Assembly: GCF_018918005.1 (NCBI RefSeq)
Contig: NZ_JAHLPR010000003.1
Span: 1 to 64,000, forward strand
From: Paenibacillus sp. MSJ-34
GTDB lineage: Bacteria > Bacillota > Bacilli > Paenibacillales > Paenibacillaceae
Direction: 5' to 3'
Length of the DNA stretch: 64,000 bases
The notes under the pieces are model-generated. The model was given only the letters and a program-made list of their open reading frames with translations, did no database searches and was not told where the DNA came from. Made by a program: the position numbers and the translations under genes. Below are positions 8,119-18,159 of the stretch, piece after piece. Positions within the stretch are counted from its first letter, which is position 1; each line of letters starts with the position of its first letter.

Positions 8119-9296
8119 GCGACTCTCAAACATTCTGCATTTACAACGCCAAAGTAGTTACGCCCGAAACTACGCTTGAAAACGGATATGTTCGGGTCGA
8201 AAACGGAAAAATCGCATTTGCGGGCTTGCCGCCGGAGTTGCCGCCGGAGAAGCGGAACGAATGGGATGCCGGCGCGATCGACGCCAAAGGCGGCTGGGTT
8301 ATTCCGGGCTTTATCGACGTGCATGTTCACGGCGGATACGGAGCCGACTTTATGTATTCCAATAAAGAAGTGTTGGACACAATCACGAAATTTCACCGCG
8401 ACAACGGTACGACGGCGATGGTCGCGACGACGATGACGGCATCCCGCGAAGCGTTGGACCGCGTCCTGGGAGAAGTTCAGCGTTATATGAGCGAGCCGAT
8501 GCCTTACGCCCAACTGGAAGGAGTCCATTTGGAAGGACCGTTCATTAACGTCAAATATAAAGGGGCGCAAAATCCCGCTTATATGATCGACCCGCAATTG
8601 GACTGGCTCCAAGATTGGGTTGCGAAATATCCGGGCGTCATTAAGCAAGTTTCCCTCGCCCCCGAACGCAGCGGGGCGTTGGAAGCGATCGAATGGCTGC
8701 GCGGACAAGGGATCAACGTAGCGGCGGCGCATACGGACGCTTCATATGAGCAGATCGAAGAAGCCGTAAAGACCGGATTGAACCAAGCGGTCCATACTTT
8801 CAACGCGATGACCCCGATTCATCATCGCAATCCGGGAACGGCCGGAGCCGTGCTTAGCTTGGACGGAATCGTCGCGGAATTGATCGCCGACTGCATCCAT
8901 GTCCACCCTGCGGTCATGAAAATCGTAGCCAAAGCGAAAACGGACAACAACCTTGTATTGATTACAGATGCGATGTCCGCCGCGGGACTTGGCGACGGCG
9001 ATTACGAGCTCGGCGGCTTGGATGTCGTCGTAAAAGACGGTCAGGCTCGCCTGAAAGAAGGGGATTCCTTGGCCGGCAGCACGTTAACGATGATTAACGC
9101 ATTCCGCAACTTCATTCGCCACGTCGGCGTCACCTTACAAGAAGCCGTATTGCTGACAAGCTATAACGCGGCCAAAGCGCTTGGCATCGACGACCGCACA
9201 GGCAGCATTGCCGTTGGAAAACAAGCGGATTTGCTGCTCCTGGACGAAGATTTGAATTTGCTTACGGTTTGGGTGAAAGGACAATCCAACCGCTAA
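8115..9296 (+). CDS. nagA: N-acetylglucosamine-6-phosphate deacetylase
   Basis: 393 residues, the normal length. Amidohydrolase landmarks are present: IDVHVHGG metal site (about residue 60), EGVHLEGPF with the metal glutamate (about 137), AAHTDA, HTFNAMTPIHHRNPG and the catalytic Asp in LITDAMSAAG (about 284). The enzyme removes acetate from GlcNAc-6-P and hands glucosamine-6-P to NagB. It overlaps the regulator-nagB fusion by four bases (ATGA), so the two are translationally coupled. Its 3' end overlaps the convergent integrase gene by three to four bases. Confidence 0.96.
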   Translation: MSDSQTFCIYNAKVVTPETTLENGYVRVENGKIAFAGLPPELPPEKRNEWDAGAIDAKGGWVIPGFIDVHVHGGYGADFMYSNKEVLDTITKFHRDNGTTAMVATTMTASREALDRVLGEVQRYMSEPMPYAQLEGVHLEGPFINVKYKGAQNPAYMIDPQLDWLQDWVAKYPGVIKQVSLAPERSGALEAIEWLRGQGINVAAAHTDASYEQIEEAVKTGLNQAVHTFNAMTPIHHRNPGTAGAVLSLDGIVAELIADCIHVHPAVMKIVAKAKTDNNLVLITDAMSAAGLGDGDYELGGLDVVVKDGQARLKEGDSLAGSTLTMINAFRNFIRHVGVTLQEAVLLTSYNAAKALGIDDRTGSIAVGKQADLLLLDEDLNLLTVWVKGQSNR

Positions 9297-10513
9297 GGCA
9301 TTGGCGAAGCCGTTCCGGCTCGTTCCGCGGCAGCGGCCGTTGCGCCGCTCTCGGACGAATCGGGCCGGCTTTCTTTTTCTTGACCGAATAAAAGCCGATC
9401 GAGCGGTTTTACCATCTCATGCTGCAAATGGGGAAGCAAATGCGAATACGTATCCAGCGTCATATAAACCGAAGAGTGCCCTAGCCGCTCGGATACGATT
9501 TTCGGATGCACCCCTTGCTTTAATAGTATGCTCGCATGGGTATGACGCAAATCGTGAAAAGTAATGGGCGGCAGCTGCGAATGCGCCAGCATGCGCCTCC
9601 AAGCTTTGTAAAGCGTCCGGGAAGGAACGGGTTTGCCTTCGCGCGTACATACGACCAAATCGGGCGGCTGATTGCCTTCATCCGGTTGGCCGCCTTCCTG
9701 GCGTTCCTTGATGACGCATTCCCGGTGTTCCACAAGCCACGCAATCGTTTCCTCGGTCAAAGCGATGACGCGAACGCTTTTATCGGTTTTAGCGCCAGGC
9801 TGGAATGTTCTTCCGTCATGCGAGAGCGTTTGCCGAATTCGTGCCACTTTATGCTCGAAATCGATATCCGACCACCGCAAGCCGAGAATTTCCCCTTGTC
9901 TCATCCCAGTTAATAACGCCAAACCGATCGCGATCGAATAACGTCCTCCTCTTCGCAGCATCCTAAGAAAATAACGGATTTGCCTGATATCCCATACCGT
10001 AAACTCCCTGCGTTTCACTGCCGGTTTGTCGACGGACGATGCGGCGTTTTTCACGATTACATTCGCTTTGGCGGCAGATTGCAGCATCGCGTGCAGCAAG
10101 GAAAAAATACGCTTGATCGAAGCGTCGGACAATCTTTTGCCGTACAGATCGTTTAAAAACGACGCAATTTTCTCGGATGTTATTTCCGAGCATTTCAATT
10201 GTCCGAATGCCGGCAGCAAGTGGCGCTTTAAATAGGAGGCATACAATTGCTTCGTATTGCCGCTTAACTGGCGTCTCCTCGCAAGCCATGTTCGCGCGTA
10301 ATCGCCGTAAAGGACATCTCCGGCCGAATCGGAACCGTTTCGTTGATTTTCAAGTTCCAACTTGGCGGCGATCATCGCCCGTTCCGCTTCTTTCTTGGTA
10401 CGGAATCCGCGTTTTTTGCGGCGCCGCCTTTTTCCGGTGACCGGATCTTTGCCCGCTTCAATTTCGTAATACCACCCGTTTTTTTGCGCCCTCGGATCTT
10501 TATATACCGGCAA
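9293..10513 (-). CDS. Tyrosine-type site-specific recombinase/integrase
   Basis: 406 residues. N-terminal part has an AP2-like arm-binding segment (KNGWYYEIEAGKDPVTGKRRR) and a SAM-like core-binding domain. The catalytic domain shows Arg in LLTGMRQGEILGLRW, HDLRHTHAS (HxxR), LGHSS and nucleophile Tyr in TLDTYSHLLPH. The start is TTG with GGAGG 10 nt upstream. It resembles phage/ICE integrases, but no phage structural, replication or conjugation genes adjoin it. Its stop codon overlaps that of nagA. No att repeats were found by eye. Confidence 0.92.
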   Translation of the reverse strand: MPVYKDPRAQKNGWYYEIEAGKDPVTGKRRRRKKRGFRTKKEAERAMIAAKLELENQRNGSDSAGDVLYGDYARTWLARRRQLSGNTKQLYASYLKRHLLPAFGQLKCSEITSEKIASFLNDLYGKRLSDASIKRIFSLLHAMLQSAAKANVIVKNAASSVDKPAVKRREFTVWDIRQIRYFLRMLRRGGRYSIAIGLALLTGMRQGEILGLRWSDIDFEHKVARIRQTLSHDGRTFQPGAKTDKSVRVIALTEETIAWLVEHRECVIKERQEGGQPDEGNQPPDLVVCTREGKPVPSRTLYKAWRRMLAHSQLPPITFHDLRHTHASILLKQGVHPKIVSERLGHSSVYMTLDTYSHLLPHLQHEMVKPLDRLLFGQEKESRPDSSESGATAAAAERAGTASPMP

Positions 10514-10862
10514 AGGTTCATCGCCTCCCTCTTCATCGCTTAGTTTCCTTTACTACAATAGTTATGCGGAAATGGATGCGAATTGCCGGTAAGGAGGGAG
10601 ATATTTCGCCGTATGGATTGGCGCCAGAATGCCGCCAATCCCCCCCGAGCGAATATAAAATAACCTTTGCCGTCAAATGTTAAGGCAAAGGTCATTCTAA
10701 GGAGCGCTACGCTTCAATAGTGTCACCCCTCCTTGCTCGGGATTTTATGGTATAACAAGGTTAAGGGATACAGTCAAAGTTATACTATGAAGCGTCATAT
10801 ATAATGGTGCGCTCCGCGCAAAAAATGGGCATTCAAACGAACATAAAAGCTTTATAATTGCA
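10514..10862. other. Intergenic stretch with terminator
   Basis: Apart from a hairpin near 10664-10694, no gene or RNA was recognised. The right half is AT-rich. Confidence 0.4.
10664..10695 (-). terminator. Terminator downstream of YhcN-like gene
   Basis: ACCTTTGCC pairs with GGCAAAGGT around an 11-12-nt loop. On the minus strand the stem is followed by TATTTTAT, fitting termination of the 10863-11996 transcript. Confidence 0.6.
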
Positions 10863-11996
10863 TTATCGCGTACTTACCGCCGGTCCCGGATTTACCGAGT
10901 AGTTATGATGAACCGTTCCGGTCGTCAACGGAGCCATAGGAGTGGTCGGCGTTGTACGAGGCAACAACGTATTGGTATTATATCCTCTATAACCATACAT
11001 TCCCGTACCTGTCGTACCCGTACGAGACGGAGTTACGTTAGCGCCGGCGTTCGTCGGGAAAATGCGCTGAACCAATGTGGAAAATTCCTGGGCGAATCCG
11101 GCAATCGGATGTCCGTTGCTAACATGAGTCATGTAGTTGTTCAATCGCGACACGAGATCCGGGTTGGACGAAACATATACGTTATTCACATGCGGGGCCA
11201 TTTCCTTAACGACTTTGGCGATCCGATCCTTCATTGCACTGTCTACATCGGTATTGGTCATATTTGGAGTCGTATTGTATACCGACGGACGGTTGTAATT
11301 CGTTGTTGGATAGATCGGTTTGGTACGCGCCGTACTTCCCATGCGATTCATGCGGCCGTCATGATCCGTTCTGAGCGCGTTCGATTTGGCACGGTAATGA
11401 TGCGGAGCCGTATGCGTGCCGATTCGATTCCGGTCCGTCGTATGCGTCGTATAGCCCGTCATGCCGGACACATATCTCTTCGGGTAAGTAACGTTAGGCG
11501 TCCCGTAATTTGTCATGCCTCTTTCCCCGTAACGTTTTGCATATTTAGCCGTATAATTTGTCGCCTTTTTCGTTGCCGCAGTTCCATGCATGCCTTTCGT
11601 TCGGTTGACCGCATTTGTCCTGTGCGTGCCAACCGTTCCGTCTGTTCGATTCGTAACATGATCGCGCAGCGTGACGGCTACGTATGCGTTACGATCCGTC
11701 AACAGCACATTCGCGCTTTGCACGCCGTTTAAAGCGGTGATCCGGTCCGCGATTTCCCGGCTCATGTGCATATTGCTCATCGGATGAATGCCGTTATCGG
11801 AACGGGCCGTAATGTTACCGCGCCCCACATTCCGGTTGAAATCCGCCGGCGTCGTATTCAATCTGTAATTGCCGCTTCTTGTTACATTATTCGTTTTCGG
11901 CGTTCCGGTGTTATTCGGCACGCAACCTGTCAAACCAACCATGCCGAACGCAAGAGCCGTCGCCAAAGACAAACTGATTGCTTTTTTAGCTCGCAT
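10863..11996 (-). CDS. YhcN/YlaJ-family sporulation lipoprotein with a low-complexity insert
   Basis: 377 residues. A signal peptide ends in the lipobox GLTGC. A YhcN/YlaJ-like half domain follows (SREIADRITALNGVQSANVLLTDRNAYVAV, residues about 80-110; text cut into family positions), then a 130-residue Thr/Asn/Arg/Tyr-rich insert (repeated TNYT, HRTN, NRTK words), then the second half (DRIAKVVKEMAPHVNNVYVS and LVSRLNNY). The family is found in spore membranes and is linked to spore germination or coat-cortex function. ATG 11996 has GGAGG six bases upstream; the ATG two codons earlier abuts the ribosome site. Most family members lack so large an insert. Confidence 0.82.
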   Translation of the reverse strand: MRAKKAISLSLATALAFGMVGLTGCVPNNTGTPKTNNVTRSGNYRLNTTPADFNRNVGRGNITARSDNGIHPMSNMHMSREIADRITALNGVQSANVLLTDRNAYVAVTLRDHVTNRTDGTVGTHRTNAVNRTKGMHGTAATKKATNYTAKYAKRYGERGMTNYGTPNVTYPKRYVSGMTGYTTHTTDRNRIGTHTAPHHYRAKSNALRTDHDGRMNRMGSTARTKPIYPTTNYNRPSVYNTTPNMTNTDVDSAMKDRIAKVVKEMAPHVNNVYVSSNPDLVSRLNNYMTHVSNGHPIAGFAQEFSTLVQRIFPTNAGANVTPSRTGTTGTGMYGYRGYNTNTLLPRTTPTTPMAPLTTGTVHHNYSVNPGPAVSTR

Positions 11997-12117
11997 ATCC
12001 ATCCTCCATCCGTTTATATTTGAGGGCTAACAAGATGTAGGATGTGCGGCTGCACATGAAGCTATGCTGTAATGAATTTGCCAGTTCCGCTAAATGCAGT
12101 CCATCGCAACGCAGCGC

Positions 12118-12846
12118 TTACAACGGATTAAAACCGAGAATGCTGAATAAAATAAATGTAACAAAAAAGTATACCCCTACCGAAACAACGATCATACGGG
12201 CTTTATGTACGGTCGAACGGAATGCGTACATCTCCAAGGCGGCGGTCAGAATCAGTACGAGATTAACAAGCAATGCGGCGGCGAAAACGGCAAATCCGAG
12301 CGGAAAATAGAGCGCGCTAAGCAATCCGCCGACAATCATCGCCGCCCCCGGAAGCCACTGCACTCCGCCAAGAACGGTAACGATTTCCTTCGGGCTGAGC
12401 TTCGCGTCGGCAAAGCGATTGCCGAACAGCCAGACGGAAGTCATAAGTACGGTTTGGGACAACAGGCCGAAAATAAGCGCTTGGAATAAAAACAACATCC
12501 AAGTGCCGAAACCGAACAGGCCTTTCAGTCCGAAACTTGAGAACGGATTCAAAAAAAGCGACATAAAGGATGCGATCGTAACGATCGCCCAAACGATAAA
12601 GCCCAGTAAAGCCGCTCCAACGCCAAAAATGCCGTATATCCATTGCGCCGATGAATGCAATTCCAAACTTTTCAACGGGTTTTGCAGCAAATCGATTACC
12701 ATTTTCGTATCGATCTTGATTTTCACGGGCTGGCTGGAAGCCGAATTTGCAACCGATACAAGCTCCTTCCGTTTATCGTCCGTATTTTCCGTATAAGGAT
12801 TCGTTTCGTTCCGATCTGATTTCAAATTCAAATCCGGATCTGTCAT
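12118..12846 (-). CDS. Multi-pass membrane protein, Yip1-like
   Basis: 242 residues. The first 55 are hydrophilic and acidic/Asn-rich. Four to five hydrophobic segments follow (around residues 80-105, 115-150, 165-190, 195-215 and 220-240 from the start). The arrangement, with a QxPxxxL-type segment before the first helix (IDLLQNPLKSLEL), resembles Yip1-domain membrane proteins common in Bacillota, but I cannot confirm the family. Start 12846 follows GAGGAGG by 8-9 nt. Function unknown. It lies upstream of the YhcN-like gene on the same strand. Confidence 0.6.
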   Translation of the reverse strand: MTDPDLNLKSDRNETNPYTENTDDKRKELVSVANSASSQPVKIKIDTKMVIDLLQNPLKSLELHSSAQWIYGIFGVGAALLGFIVWAIVTIASFMSLFLNPFSSFGLKGLFGFGTWMLFLFQALIFGLLSQTVLMTSVWLFGNRFADAKLSPKEIVTVLGGVQWLPGAAMIVGGLLSALYFPLGFAVFAAALLVNLVLILTAALEMYAFRSTVHKARMIVVSVGVYFFVTFILFSILGFNPL

Positions 12847-12980
12847 TTGGCAATCCTCCTCATTCATTGATTTCTGCATAAGTACAGGTTATCCTTTATA
12901 GCGCAAAAATGTTGTCATTTCGTGTCGAACGGGTATTTTTTAACGAAAGCACTTATCGGAAATGATGAGGCGAAAAACAG

Positions 12981-13036
12981 TTGACAATAGATCACTGATC
13001 AAGTAATCTAATGATAAATTTAGTACCTAATACTAA
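12981..13036 (+). promoter_or_regulatory. fabH promoter with FapR operator
   Basis: TTGACA (12981-12986), 17-bp spacer, TAATCT (13004-13009). The 17-bp palindrome TTAGTACCTAATACTAA at 13020-13036 matches the FapR operator consensus and sits over the expected transcription start. FapR represses fatty-acid synthesis genes and is released by malonyl-CoA. Confidence 0.85.
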
Positions 13037-13060
13037 TATTTGATATTAGGAGTGAGTCAT

Positions 13061-14053
13061 GTGAATTCCTACGCCCGCATCACGGCAATTGGCACTTACG
13101 TTCCTGAAAAGGTGCTGACGAATTCCGATTTGGAACAAATGGTCGATACGACCCATGAATGGATCGTGCAACGGACCGGAATGATCGAGCGCCGCATCGC
13201 CGGCGAGAATGAGTTTACGAGCCATCTATGTATCAACGCAGTACGCAATATGGTCGAGCGGTATAACGTATCGCTTCGCGATGTGGATTATATTATCGTC
13301 GGCACGACGACGCCGGATACGATCTTTCCTAGCATGTCGGCGCTGGTGCAGGCCGAATTTGGCATCGATGGCTGCGGCGCGATCGATATTTCCGCAGCTT
13401 GCGCCGCTTTCGTATCCGGTTTGCAACTTGCGAACGGATTGATCGCTTCCGGCATTCATCGCAAAATCCTCGTGATCGGCGCGGAGACGCTCTCCAAAGT
13501 AACGGATTATACGGACCGCTCCACTTGCATCTTATTCGGCGACGGCGCCGGCGCCGTTCTCGTGGAACGGGTCACCGGCGAACCCGGCGCGTTTCTGGCG
13601 GCTTATAATACGACGGCGGGCAAAGGCGGAATCCATGTATACCGCGCTAATCTCGCGCAGCAATTGAACGGAACCCCGTTGTCGGGGGGCGGCAAAATGG
13701 TGCAAAACGGGCGCGAGGTATATCGCTGGGCCGTCTCCACGGTTCCTGAGGGCATGAACGCATTAATAAAGCAAACCGAATATTCGCTGCAAGACGTCGA
13801 TTGGTTCGTGCCGCATAGCGCGAATTTGCGCATGATCGAATCGATCTGCGAAAAATCCGGTTTCCCGTTCGAAAGGACGCTGCATAGTCTCCAATACTAC
13901 GGAAACACTTCGGCTGCGACGATTCCGCTCGCCATCGATTTGGCTTTGCGCGACGGCCGCGTCAAACCGGGCGATCTGATGCTGTTGTTCGGTTTCGGCG
14001 GCGGTTTAGTGCAAGCCGGACTCCTGTTGCGGTGGACTGCGGAAGCGCAATGA
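13061..14053 (+). CDS. fabH: 3-oxoacyl-[ACP] synthase III (KAS III)
   Basis: 330 residues, usual FabH length. The catalytic triad is visible: Cys about 114 in DISAACAAF, His in VPHSANLRMIES and Asn in YYGNTSAATIPLA. The N-terminal ITAIGTYVPEKVLTN and C-terminal LLFGFGGGLVQAG are typical. FabH condenses acetyl- or branched acyl-CoA with malonyl-ACP and sets the fatty-acid primer. GTG 13061 is 8 nt after AGGAG; an upstream TTG at 13040 precedes the ribosome site. A FapR box supports control with lipid genes. It stands alone, ended by a strong terminator; fabF is not adjacent, so it may be a second FabH copy. Confidence 0.95.
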   Translation: MNSYARITAIGTYVPEKVLTNSDLEQMVDTTHEWIVQRTGMIERRIAGENEFTSHLCINAVRNMVERYNVSLRDVDYIIVGTTTPDTIFPSMSALVQAEFGIDGCGAIDISAACAAFVSGLQLANGLIASGIHRKILVIGAETLSKVTDYTDRSTCILFGDGAGAVLVERVTGEPGAFLAAYNTTAGKGGIHVYRANLAQQLNGTPLSGGGKMVQNGREVYRWAVSTVPEGMNALIKQTEYSLQDVDWFVPHSANLRMIESICEKSGFPFERTLHSLQYYGNTSAATIPLAIDLALRDGRVKPGDLMLLFGFGGGLVQAGLLLRWTAEAQ

Positions 14054-14055
14054 AT

Positions 14056-14092
14056 GCAAAAATCCCCTCGCTGTTGCGAAGGGGATTTTTGC
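14056..14092 (+). terminator. Intrinsic terminator after fabH
   Basis: GCAAAAATCCCCTCGC pairs with GCGAAGGGGATTTTTGC (one bulge), followed by TTTG. It starts 3 bp after the fabH stop. Confidence 0.85.
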
Positions 14093-14104
14093 TTTGCGGC
14101 GCCA

Positions 14105-14536
14105 TTAGTCGGAATAAGCGGTTGCGTTGAAGCTCTCGGGACCGATCCGTGTGACGACAGCGACTCCGCCGACAAAGACGAAAGCTTGGTACGTTAAGAA
14201 TCCCGGGTTCGGAGGATTGAAATCGGCAGCCGTTACCGTAATTGGAATCGTTGTTAAAGCGGCGACGCCTAATAATGGCAATGTAGTTACAGCCGTATAG
14301 ATTAGAGTGGCTCCAGGCCCTACGCCTCTAAAAATTTGGACGACTGCGGGGGTAAGAACGGTAAGGACACTCCCTATCGTAACGGTGGCGTTCAAAATGA
14401 CGCGGAGGTTCGGACCCGCGCCAGCCGTAATTAATCCCAACGTTCCGAATAATTGAGGCGTTCCGTCCAATACCGTGTTCGGCGCGCCAAAGGATCCGGA
14501 GTTTTGCGAAATTTGCGAATCTATTAATCTGGCCAT
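14105..14536 (-). CDS. Small beta-rich protein of unknown function
   Basis: 143 residues, no signal peptide, no cysteine. It is hydrophobic with many Val/Thr/Leu strands; the word VQIFRGVGPGATLIYTAVTT resembles a strand-turn-strand motif also seen in the protein at 43781-44179 (IIIRKDSPHGTIVYQAEE). This suggests a jelly-roll-like fold of the kind found at the C-termini of exosporium or spore-surface proteins, but this is an inference. GGGAGGTG lies 9 nt before the ATG. Convergent with fabH. Confidence 0.6.
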   Translation of the reverse strand: MARLIDSQISQNSGSFGAPNTVLDGTPQLFGTLGLITAGAGPNLRVILNATVTIGSVLTVLTPAVVQIFRGVGPGATLIYTAVTTLPLLGVAALTTIPITVTAADFNPPNPGFLTYQAFVFVGGVAVVTRIGPESFNATAYSD

Positions 14537-14627
14537 TTAAGTTCACCTCCCTTGATAGGTATACTCTAATATATGAATCTCGCAAAAATTCGCTTGGACG
14601 AACATGGCGGCAATTAAAAAAAACCGT

Positions 14628-14647
14628 CTTTTGCATTACTGCAAAAG
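14628..14647 (-). terminator. Terminator after manC
   Basis: CTTTTGCA and TGCAAAAG with a 4-nt loop; on the minus strand followed by ACGG and eight T. It begins about 9 bp past the manC stop. Confidence 0.75.
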
Positions 14648-14655
14648 CCGGACTT

Positions 14656-15960
14656 TCAATCTATGTTTAGTTGCACGACAATCATATCCAAATCGGTTGC
14701 CGCTAGAATCGAATGCGCGGAGCCTCGCTCGATTTGCAGCGTCTTTCCCGGCAGGACCGTACGCCGGTGGCCAGCCACATTCGCCTCGCCTTCGCCGCTA
14801 ATCACGGTCCACACTTTTCTCGTCTGACTGACGGGGTATTCAATTCGGTTGCCTGCGCATATTTGCACCCGCTCTATCGAAACTTCCTTGCCGTTATCAT
14901 ACTTCTTATAATCTATAATCTTTGAAAATCCCCATCGCTTCTCTTCATACATCGGACGGTTATCGACGAAGAAAGCGAGCTCCTTAATTTGCGCGCTGGC
15001 CGATTTGGAACTGACGAGAATCCCGTCCGGGCTCGCAGCGACGATCGTATCGGACAGACCGATGACGGCGATCGGAATGTCGAGCTCGTTGACGATATGA
15101 TTGTTGGGAAAGTTTCCGGAATCTTTGATGATTCCTTTGCCGACCACCGTATTCGCCATTTCGTTTGTCAACGTCTCCCATGTTCCAAGATCTTTCCAAT
15201 ATCCGTCATAAGGCAGCACAATCATTTTGTCCGTATGCTCGACTACTTCATAATCGAAACTGTTGGCAGGCAGTCCGGGATAAGCTTGCCGAAAACGTTC
15301 GTACTCGACAGGCAAACCCTTCCGTTCCAAAATAGACAATAAGAACCGCAAGCGAAAAGAAAAAACGCCGCAATTCCAAAGGGCTCGACCCTGAATTAAC
15401 TGTTCTGCCGTTCTCGCGCCCGGTTTCTCCTTGAAATAGCTTACCTTCAAATACTCGTTCATGTCCTCGTAGCGCGGCATAATATATCCGTATATTTCGG
15501 CCGGATACGTCGGCTTCACCCCGATGAGCGCAAGATCGGCCCCCGAATGCTTGAGCGCTCTCTCCGTCCTTTTGATCAGATCGAAAAAATGCAACTCCAC
15601 ATACGGATCGACCGGCATCACCGCAATGACTTCATCGGGATGCAACTTCTCTTGCGAATATAAATACAAAGCCGATAACGCGATAGCCGGGAACGTATCC
15701 TTTCGCTGCGGCTCGACGATGATTTTAGCCCGCCCGTTCAATTGGCCCAGCACGATGTCCTGTTGCGATTGGCTCGTAGCGATGACGGAAGCCTCTTCCA
15801 ATCCGGACCTTCCGATTTGCCTCCATACCCGTTGAATCATCGATTCATAATGCCCATGCTCGTTCAACAGAACTTTCAAAAATTGCTTCGATCGGGAATC
15901 GTTGCTTAACGGCCACAAGCGCTTGCCCGAACCGCCGGATAACAAGATCAGCCTCAACAA
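14656..15960 (-). CDS. manC: Mannose-1-phosphate guanylyltransferase with C-terminal cupin
   Basis: 434 residues. The nucleotidyltransferase signature is SGGSGKRLWPLS near the N-terminus, followed by IIVEPQRKDTFPAIALSA and VMPVDPYVE. The last 100 residues are a cupin (VERVQICAGNRIEYPVSQTR, GEGEANVAG) as in bifunctional ManC/AlgA-type proteins. It makes GDP-mannose from mannose-1-P and GTP, the substrate of Gmd. It is third in a minus-strand operon gmd-rmd-manC, 43 bp after rmd. Whether the cupin has phosphomannose-isomerase activity cannot be decided. Confidence 0.9.
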   Translation of the reverse strand: MLRLILLSGGSGKRLWPLSNDSRSKQFLKVLLNEHGHYESMIQRVWRQIGRSGLEEASVIATSQSQQDIVLGQLNGRAKIIVEPQRKDTFPAIALSALYLYSQEKLHPDEVIAVMPVDPYVELHFFDLIKRTERALKHSGADLALIGVKPTYPAEIYGYIMPRYEDMNEYLKVSYFKEKPGARTAEQLIQGRALWNCGVFSFRLRFLLSILERKGLPVEYERFRQAYPGLPANSFDYEVVEHTDKMIVLPYDGYWKDLGTWETLTNEMANTVVGKGIIKDSGNFPNNHIVNELDIPIAVIGLSDTIVAASPDGILVSSKSASAQIKELAFFVDNRPMYEEKRWGFSKIIDYKKYDNGKEVSIERVQICAGNRIEYPVSQTRKVWTVISGEGEANVAGHRRTVLPGKTLQIERGSAHSILAATDLDMIVVQLNID

Positions 15961-16003
15961 TCTTCACCTCCAAAGTCGTTAAATCTTGTCAATCGATCGC
16001 TGT

Positions 16004-17928
<1,925 letters not shown>

Positions 17929-18105
17929 TCAAGGTTTGGATATTTACAATATTAGATGCGCCTCGTATACGAATGGATTGGACGAATCCAAGATGCCGCG
18001 CACAATTAGCCTTTAGCCGTTAGTCTATCTTCCAAGCGCGAGGTAACTTTTCCGAAATGCGAAGAATACTATAATGTAAATTTACCCGAGGAGGGAATCA
18101 ACCGG

Positions 18106-18159
18106 ATGGAGAAATATACGATTCCTCAAAAGAGAGATTACGAGGCGCTTTTACGTTGA
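18106..18159 (+). CDS. Possible 17-residue leader ORF coupled to the C-methyltransferase gene
   Basis: ATG 18106 follows GAGGAGG by 11 nt and reads 17 codons to TGA at 18157-18159. That stop overlaps the TTG start of the methyltransferase (TTGA at 18156-18159). The downstream TTG has only a weak GAGG of its own, so ribosomes finishing the leader may restart there. Alternatively the leader is the remnant N-terminus of a lost gene. Function is unknown. Confidence 0.35.
   Translation: MEKYTIPQKRDYEALLR

Noticed and set aside
7845-8732. 295-codon minus-strand frame across nagB/nagA
   Set aside because: Antisense shadow of two well-identified enzymes.
6153-10513. Prophage between the HTH gene and the integrase
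   Set aside because: The enclosed genes are the nag operon; no phage genes or att repeats were seen.
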